Source: Phaeacidiphilus oryzae TH49 (GTDB lineage Bacteria > Actinomycetota > Actinomycetes > Streptomycetales > Streptomycetaceae). From it: a stretch of 64,000 nt of DNA. Location: NCBI RefSeq assembly GCF_000744815.1, contig NZ_JQMQ01000005.1:690055-754054 (forward strand), in the 5' to 3' direction. Below the pieces are notes generated by a model that was not told the DNA's origin, made no database searches, and saw only the letters and a list, made by a program, of their open reading frames with translations. The translations under genes and the position numbers were made by a program. This document shows, one piece after another, positions 59,406 through 64,000 of the stretch (position 1 is the first letter of the stretch; each line of letters starts with the position of its first letter).

Positions 59406-60425
59406 GTGACGGACACCGAGAAGTCGGGAACAGCGACTCTGGCCGCGATCGGGCGAGAGGCCGGGGTATCCGTTCCGACAGTTTCGAAGGTCTTGAACGG
59501 CCGGGGCGACGTGGCGCCCGCGACCCGCGAGCGGGTGGAACGGCTGCTCCGCCGGCACGGCTACCAGCGCCGGCGCGGCCGCCCGCAGCCGGCGCCCCTG
59601 CTGGAGCTGGTCTTCCACGAGCTGGAGAGCGCCTGGGCGACCGAGGTCATCCGGGGTGTGGAGAACGTCGCCCGCGAGGAGGGGATGAGCGTCGTCCTCT
59701 CCGAGTGCGCCGGCCGCCTCGAACTCCGCCAGTCCTGGCTGGACGCGGTGCTCGCCCGCCGCCCCACCGGCGTGGTGCTGGTCCTCTCCGGCCTGGACGC
59801 CGCCCAGAAGGCCGAACTGACCCGCAGCGAGGTGCCGTTCGCCGTCCTCGACCCGGCCGGCGACCCCGGCGAGGACGTCCCCGCGGTCGGCGCCGCCAAC
59901 TGGCACGGCGGCCTGGCCGCCACCCGCCACCTGCTGGAACTCGGTCACCGCAGGATCGGGGCGATCGCCGGACCGTCCCGGATGATGTGCAGCCGGGCGC
60001 GGATCGACGGCTACCGGGCCGCGCTGGAGACCGCCGGAGTGGTCTTCGATCCCGGCCTCATCGCCGAGGGCAACTTCCACCACGACGCCGGCCGCACCGC
60101 CGGCCTCGAACTGCTGGGCCGGCCCGACCGCCCGACCGCCGTCTTCGCCGGGAACGACCTCCAGGCCCTCGGCGTCTACGAGGCGGCCCGGGAACTCGGT
60201 CTGCGGATCCCCGAGGACCTCAGCGTGGTCGGCTTCGACGACCTGCCGGTCGCCCGCTGGGTCGGACCGCCGCTGACCACCGTGCGCCAGCCGCTCACCG
60301 ACATGGCCGAGACCGCCGCCCGGATCGTCCTCGACCTGGCCCGCGGGGACGAGCCGGCGACCCTGCGGGTGGATCTGGCCACCCGGCTGGTGGAGCGGAG
60401 CAGCACCGCCCGGCTGCCGGACTGA
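59406..60425 (+). CDS. bxlR: LacI-family regulator of the bxl operon (BxlR-like)
   Basis: A 339-residue LacI regulator. HTH at residues about 10-57 (TLAAIGREAGVSVPTVSKVLNGRGDVAPATRERVERLLRRHGYQRR), then a sugar-binding domain (PTAVFAGNDLQALGVYEAARELGLRIPEDLSVVGFDDLPVARW). It is divergent from bxlE with operator-like inverted repeats between them. GTG 59406 follows AGGGAAGG. It should repress the transporter and beta-xylosidase genes until a disaccharide is present. Confidence 0.86.
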   Translation: MTDTEKSGTATLAAIGREAGVSVPTVSKVLNGRGDVAPATRERVERLLRRHGYQRRRGRPQPAPLLELVFHELESAWATEVIRGVENVAREEGMSVVLSECAGRLELRQSWLDAVLARRPTGVVLVLSGLDAAQKAELTRSEVPFAVLDPAGDPGEDVPAVGAANWHGGLAATRHLLELGHRRIGAIAGPSRMMCSRARIDGYRAALETAGVVFDPGLIAEGNFHHDAGRTAGLELLGRPDRPTAVFAGNDLQALGVYEAARELGLRIPEDLSVVGFDDLPVARWVGPPLTTVRQPLTDMAETAARIVLDLARGDEPATLRVDLATRLVERSSTARLPD

Positions 60426-60512
60426 GGCCGCCCCGGCGCCCGCCGGGCCGCCGGCGGCTCAGCAGGCCGAGCGGACCGAGCAGACCCAGAAAGCTCAGCA
60501 GGCCCAGCAGGC

Positions 60513-61775
60513 TCAGTAGTCCACCGGGTCGCGGCTCAGCGGGCAGGTCATGCAGTGGCCGCCGCCGCGACCGCGGCCGAGCTCCGCGCCGACGATGGTG
60601 ACCACCTCGATGCCCGCCTTCCGCAGCAGGGTGTTGGTGTGGGTGTTGCGGTCGTAGGTGAAGACCACCCCGGGCTCCACCGCCACCGCGTTGTTGCCGC
60701 TGTCCCACTGCTGGCGCTCGGAGGCGTAGGCGTCGCCACCGGTCTCGATCACCCGCAGCTCCGGCAGGCCCAGCGCCTCGGCGACCACCTCGGTGAAGCG
60801 CCGCGAGCCCTCGTCGGTGATCTCCAGCCCCGGTGCCCGGTCGGCCGACCGCAGGGTGAAGGTGTGCACCCCGTCCATGATGTTCGGGTAGAGGGTGACG
60901 GTGTCCCGGTCGACGAAGGTGAAGACGGTGTCCAGGTGCATCGCCGAGCGGAGCTTGGGCATCCCGGCGACGATCACCCGCTCGGCCGCCCCGTTGGCGA
61001 AGAGCTCGTGCGCGACCTGGGTGATGGCCTGCCGCGAGGTGCGCTCGCTCATCCCCATCAGCACCACGCCGTTGCCCACCGGCATGATGTCGCCGCCCTC
61101 GAAACTCGCCTGGCCCCAGTCCCGTTCCGGGTCGCCCCACCACACGGTGCTGCCCTCGAAGTCCGGGTGGAAGGCGTAGACCGCCTTCATCAGCAGCGTC
61201 TCGTCGTGCCTGGCCGGCCAGTACAGCGGGTTGAGGGTGACCCCGCCGTACAGCCAGCAGGTGGTGTCCCGGGTGTAGAGGGTGTTGGGCAGCGGCGGCA
61301 TCAGGTACTCGGGGACGCCGGTGGACTCCCTGGCCAGCGCCAGGTACTCCGGGCGCAGCTCCTCCGGAAGGTCGCCGGTGGCCAGTCCGCCGATCAGGTA
61401 CTCGGCCAGGGCCCGGGGCCGCAGCGTCTCCAGATAGGCCCGGGTGGGCTCGATCAGTCCCAGGCCGACCTGGTTGGCGACGATCTTCCGGTCCAGCAGC
61501 CAGTCCCGGGCGCCGGGCACGGCCATCGTCTCGGCGAGGAGGTCGTGCAGCTCGACCACCTCGACCCCGCGCGCGGTCAGCTTGTTGACGAAGTCGGCGT
61601 GGTCGCGCTGGGCGTTCTCCACCCACAGCACGTCGTCGAAGAGCAGCGTCTCGGCGTTGCTCGGGGTCAGCCGGCGGTGGGCCAGCCCGGGGGCGCAGAC
61701 CAGCACCTTGCGCAGCCGGCCGACCTCGGAGTGGACGCCGAGAGTGTGGGGATCGGTGGAGTTCGGGGCTGACAT
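60513..61775 (-). CDS. arcA: Arginine deiminase (ArcA)
   Basis: A 420-residue enzyme that converts arginine to citrulline and ammonia. Motifs: [34 protein letters not shown], and C-terminal [14 protein letters not shown] with catalytic Cys408. It starts at ATG 61775 with GGGAGGAACA upstream. The partner transporter gene is directly upstream and leftward, so they form an arginine-using operon, but no ornithine carbamoyltransferase or carbamate kinase gene is near. It ends 87 bases from the bxlR stop. Confidence 0.93.
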   Translation of the reverse strand: MSAPNSTDPHTLGVHSEVGRLRKVLVCAPGLAHRRLTPSNAETLLFDDVLWVENAQRDHADFVNKLTARGVEVVELHDLLAETMAVPGARDWLLDRKIVANQVGLGLIEPTRAYLETLRPRALAEYLIGGLATGDLPEELRPEYLALARESTGVPEYLMPPLPNTLYTRDTTCWLYGGVTLNPLYWPARHDETLLMKAVYAFHPDFEGSTVWWGDPERDWGQASFEGGDIMPVGNGVVLMGMSERTSRQAITQVAHELFANGAAERVIVAGMPKLRSAMHLDTVFTFVDRDTVTLYPNIMDGVHTFTLRSADRAPGLEITDEGSRRFTEVVAEALGLPELRVIETGGDAYASERQQWDSGNNAVAVEPGVVFTYDRNTHTNTLLRKAGIEVVTIVGAELGRGRGGGHCMTCPLSRDPVDY

Positions 61776-61831
61776 GGGGGTGTTCCTCCCGAGGGCGGCG
61801 GTGCGGTGACGAGGTGTGCGGTGACGAGGGG

Positions 61832-63340
61832 TCAGATGCTGATCCAGCCGAGAGCCAGCGCGACCACCCCCAGCACTCCGCCGGCGCAGACCACCGCGAG
61901 GATCACCAGTTCGGACCGGCTGAAGACGGTGCGCCCCTGCTCGCGCCTGGTCATCACGAAGAGCACGGTGGCGGGGGCGTAGATGACGAACGAGAGGAGG
62001 AGGTACTTCAGCCCGGCGGCGTAGATGAGGAACGCGGTGTAGACCGTGGCCAGCAGCGCCACCACCAGTTCGCGGACGGGCGGGCGCCCAGCCTCGGCCG
62101 CCGCCCCTGCCGCCCGCTCCGCCCCCGCCCGCTCCGCCCCCGCCTGGCCCGGCCTCCTCGGCCAGGCGATCAGCAGGGCGTACCCGGCCGCGAGGAGGAA
62201 CGGGATCAGGGTCAGCGCGCTGGTCAGCTCCAGGGCGAAGTTGAAGGCGTCGTCCGAGAAGATCGTCACGATCAGCACCAGCTGGGACAGCGCGGTGGTC
62301 ATCACCAGCGCCGGGACCGGCACGTCCGCCTCTGTCGACCGGCCCAGGAAGCGCGGCATGTCGCCGTCCTGGGCGGCCACGAAGAGCACCTCGGCGGCCA
62401 TCAGTGTCCAGGCCAGATAGGCGCCCAGCACCGAGACGATCAGGCCGACGCTGACGAAGACCCGCCCCCAGGTGCCGACCGCGGCCTCCAGCACCCCGGC
62501 CATCGAGGGCTGGCGCAGCCCGGCGATCTCGCCCATCGGCAGGAGGCCGTAGGAGACGATGGTGACCGAGGCGAAGATCGCGAAGACGCTGAGGAAGCCC
62601 AGCACCGTCGCCCGCCCGACGTCCTCCCGCCGCTTGGCGTGCCGGGAGTAGACGCTCGCCCCCTCCACCCCGAGGAAGACGAAGACGGTGGCCAGCATGG
62701 TGCCGCGGACCTGGTGGAAGAGGGAGCCGGCGTAGTCCGCGCCGCCGAAGTTCTCCGCGAAGACGTGCGGCTTGAGGTAGAAGAGCGCCAGCACGACGAA
62801 GACGAGGATCGGGATCAGCTTGGCCACCGTGACGATCCGGTTGATCGCCGCGGCCTCCCGGACGCCCCGCCGGATCAGCAGGAAGAAGCCCCACAACCCG
62901 AGGGTGGAGAGCCCCGCCGCCAGCAGGGTGTCGCCGTCGCCCAGGGACGGCCAGATCGCGCCCACCGTCGACATGATCAGCACCCAGTAGGTCACGTTGC
63001 CGACGCAGGCGCTGGCCCAGTAGCCGACGGCCGAGTAGAAGCCGGTGTACTCGCCGAACCCGGCCTTGGCGTAGGCGTAGACGCCGGCGTTCAGGTCCGG
63101 CCTGCGCACCGCCAGGGTCTGGAAGACGAAGGCCAGCATCAGCATGCCGACGCCGGCGATCGCCCAGGCGATCAGCGCCCCGCCGACCCCCGTCTCCTCG
63201 GCGAAGCGCCGCGGCAGGGAGAAGACCCCCGCGCCGACCATCGAGCCGACCACCATGCCGGCCATCGTCGGCATCGACAGCTTGGCCGCCGCCGGCTCCC
63301 CGTCGGCCGTCGCTGCGGCGGGTCGGTCTGCCTCGGTCAC
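61832..63340 (-). CDS. APC-family amino acid permease (arginine/ornithine antiporter-like)
   Basis: A 502-residue transporter with 12 or more membrane helices. The first helix has [16 protein letters not shown] (conserved glycine-rich substrate site), and the pattern [38 protein letters not shown] is typical of basic amino acid/polyamine antiporters. An Ala/Gly/Arg-rich cytosolic loop lies near residue 405. GTG 63340 has GGGAGGAGGAACAG. The linked arginine deiminase gene suggests that it brings in arginine or exchanges it for citrulline or ornithine. Confidence 0.84.
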   Translation of the reverse strand: MTEADRPAAATADGEPAAAKLSMPTMAGMVVGSMVGAGVFSLPRRFAEETGVGGALIAWAIAGVGMLMLAFVFQTLAVRRPDLNAGVYAYAKAGFGEYTGFYSAVGYWASACVGNVTYWVLIMSTVGAIWPSLGDGDTLLAAGLSTLGLWGFFLLIRRGVREAAAINRIVTVAKLIPILVFVVLALFYLKPHVFAENFGGADYAGSLFHQVRGTMLATVFVFLGVEGASVYSRHAKRREDVGRATVLGFLSVFAIFASVTIVSYGLLPMGEIAGLRQPSMAGVLEAAVGTWGRVFVSVGLIVSVLGAYLAWTLMAAEVLFVAAQDGDMPRFLGRSTEADVPVPALVMTTALSQLVLIVTIFSDDAFNFALELTSALTLIPFLLAAGYALLIAWPRRPGQAGAERAGAERAAGAAAEAGRPPVRELVVALLATVYTAFLIYAAGLKYLLLSFVIYAPATVLFVMTRREQGRTVFSRSELVILAVVCAGGVLGVVALALGWISI

Positions 63341-63529
63341 CTGTTCCTCCTCCCGTGGTCGCGCCCGGTCGCGGCTCGCGGCCGGCGCACCACCATCTCC
63401 CCACGCTGCCCCGGCCCCCGGGCACAGCGCAGTCCACGCGCGGCCGTTGGAGGGCTGTGGGGTTCTGCGGCTTGGGCCGTACGGGTCATCGGACGGCGTG
63501 GAGCCGCCGCCCGGCGGCCGGCGGGACGG

Positions 63530-63541
63530 GATAGTCGGCGG
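63530..63541 (+). promoter_or_regulatory. Possible leaderless promoter of the last gene
   Basis: GATAGT (63530-63535) lies six bases before ATG 63542, with no ribosome site. The gap 63341-63541 otherwise holds only the divergent upstream region. Confidence 0.35.
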
Positions 63542-64000
63542 ATGGGCAGTTCTCGATCGGGAGTCCCCCGCCGGCTGGTGCGTCGCCGCCCGGCCTGGAC
63601 GGCGCTGCTGGGCGCGGTGCTGGGCTACTGGCTGTCCTTCACCCCCTCGCTGCTGCCCCGGCCGTGGCTGCTGCAGGCGCTGGCGGCCGCCGTCACCGCG
63701 CTGATCGGCTACGCCCTGGGCGCCTTCGTGCAGTGGCTGGCCGGGCGGTGGGTGACGATCGATCCGCGGTTCCGCCGCTGGGCCTGGTGGGCGATGGCGG
63801 TGGGCGGCCCGGCGGCCGCGGTCTACATCACCGCCTGGAGCGTGCGCTGGCAGGGCGACCTGCGGCGGGCGGTCGGGATGGACCCGCGGCTGGTGTGGTG
63901 GCAGTGGGCGCTGGTGCCGGTGGTGACGCTGGTGCTGGCCGGGCTGCTGCTGCTCCTCGGCCGGTCGATCCGGCTCGGCACCCGGGCGCTGGGACGGCAG
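63542..64000 (+). CDS. Alpha/beta-hydrolase-family membrane protein, N-terminal part (cut by window edge)
   Basis: The visible 153 residues form a membrane domain with about four helices: FTPSLLPRPWLLQALAAAVTALIGYALGAFVQW, then WWAMAVGGPAAAVYITAW and WWQWALVPVVTLVLAGLLLLLG. The FTPSLLPRPW motif is typical of the N-terminal domain (Abhydrolase_9_N) of alpha/beta-hydrolase-family membrane proteins. The catalytic domain would lie beyond the right edge. Starts at ATG 63542. Function unknown. Confidence 0.7.
   Translation, partial: MGSSRSGVPRRLVRRRPAWTALLGAVLGYWLSFTPSLLPRPWLLQALAAAVTALIGYALGAFVQWLAGRWVTIDPRFRRWAWWAMAVGGPAAAVYITAWSVRWQGDLRRAVGMDPRLVWWQWALVPVVTLVLAGLLLLLGRSIRLGTRALGRQ

Noticed and set aside
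1-64000. tRNA, rRNA, transposase or integrase genes
   Set aside because: None recognised on either strand; no attachment site or insertion-sequence ends noticed.

Overview
The window is very GC-rich, has the codon bias and long antisense reading frames of a high-GC actinomycete, and most resembles Streptomycetaceae (Streptomyces, Kitasatospora or Streptacidiphilus type). Supporting signs are ergothioneine genes (egtA, egtB), a mycothiol-type DinB enzyme, F420/PPOX-type oxidoreductases, two actinomycete-specific DUF574 methyltransferases, a GerW-like protein, sugar ABC transporters without their own ATPase, many GTG starts and several probable leaderless promoters. This assignment is inferred from gene content, not from a marker gene. 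I saw no rRNA, tRNA, CRISPR array, transposase or phage gene.

Layout. 1-2.5 kb: ergothioneine genes (egtB is cut by the window edge). 3.1-7.2 kb: boxC-boxB-amidohydrolase, an aerobic benzoyl-CoA epoxidation module without boxA or boxD nearby. 7.2-8.1 kb: a small zinc-finger/HTH protein behind two matching 17-bp palindromes, and a VOC protein. 8.2-12.8 kb: a copper/cupredoxin island (cupredoxin, YceI-like protein, cupredoxin with a duplicated C-terminal module, CopC-CopD fusion, Gly/Ser-rich anchored protein). 13.1-19.1 kb: PaaX regulator with an F420-type LLM oxidoreductase, GerW-like protein, PPOX enzyme, a decayed stretch, a four-helix membrane protein, a zinc-ribbon/OB protein, TetR and a mycothiol-dependent enzyme. 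19.2-25.6 kb: a LacI-controlled sugar module (binding protein, two permeases, isomerase-type TIM barrel, Gfo/Idh/MocA dehydrogenase). 25.7-28.7 kb: adenosine-specific kinase, encapsulin and its DyP peroxidase cargo, and a small helical protein. 28.8-30.7 kb: divergent stand-alone LigD-type ligase and polymerase genes. 30.8-37.7 kb: GNAT, PemK/MazF-like protein, PfkB kinase, a TetR gene read in frame into an aldo/keto reductase, WrbA, an S53 acid protease and a Nudix hydrolase. 37.8-43.4 kb: MFS transporter, second aldo/keto reductase, three-gene NAD(P) transhydrogenase. 43.6-53.6 kb: two DUF574 methyltransferases, class II UvrA, inositol-phosphatase family protein, FMN 2-hydroxyacid oxidase, SDR, lipoate-protein ligase, CPBP protease. 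53.7-60.4 kb: a xylobiose-type operon (bxlEFGA) with divergent bxlR. 60.5-63.3 kb: arginine deiminase and antiporter. 63.5-64 kb: start of an alpha/beta-hydrolase-family membrane protein.

How the genes work together. The two sugar modules are complete local circuits: a LacI regulator, an operator at each promoter, a lipoprotein, two permeases and an intracellular enzyme, both needing a shared ATPase such as MsiK from elsewhere. The DyP gene ends in an encapsulin loading peptide and lies just upstream of the shell gene, so the pair makes a loaded nanocompartment. The transhydrogenase beside an NADPH-type aldo/keto reductase may supply reductant. The strongest oddities are the missing stop codon between the TetR and aldo/keto reductase domains, the duplicated module on the second cupredoxin, and the twin palindromes before the zinc-finger/HTH gene.
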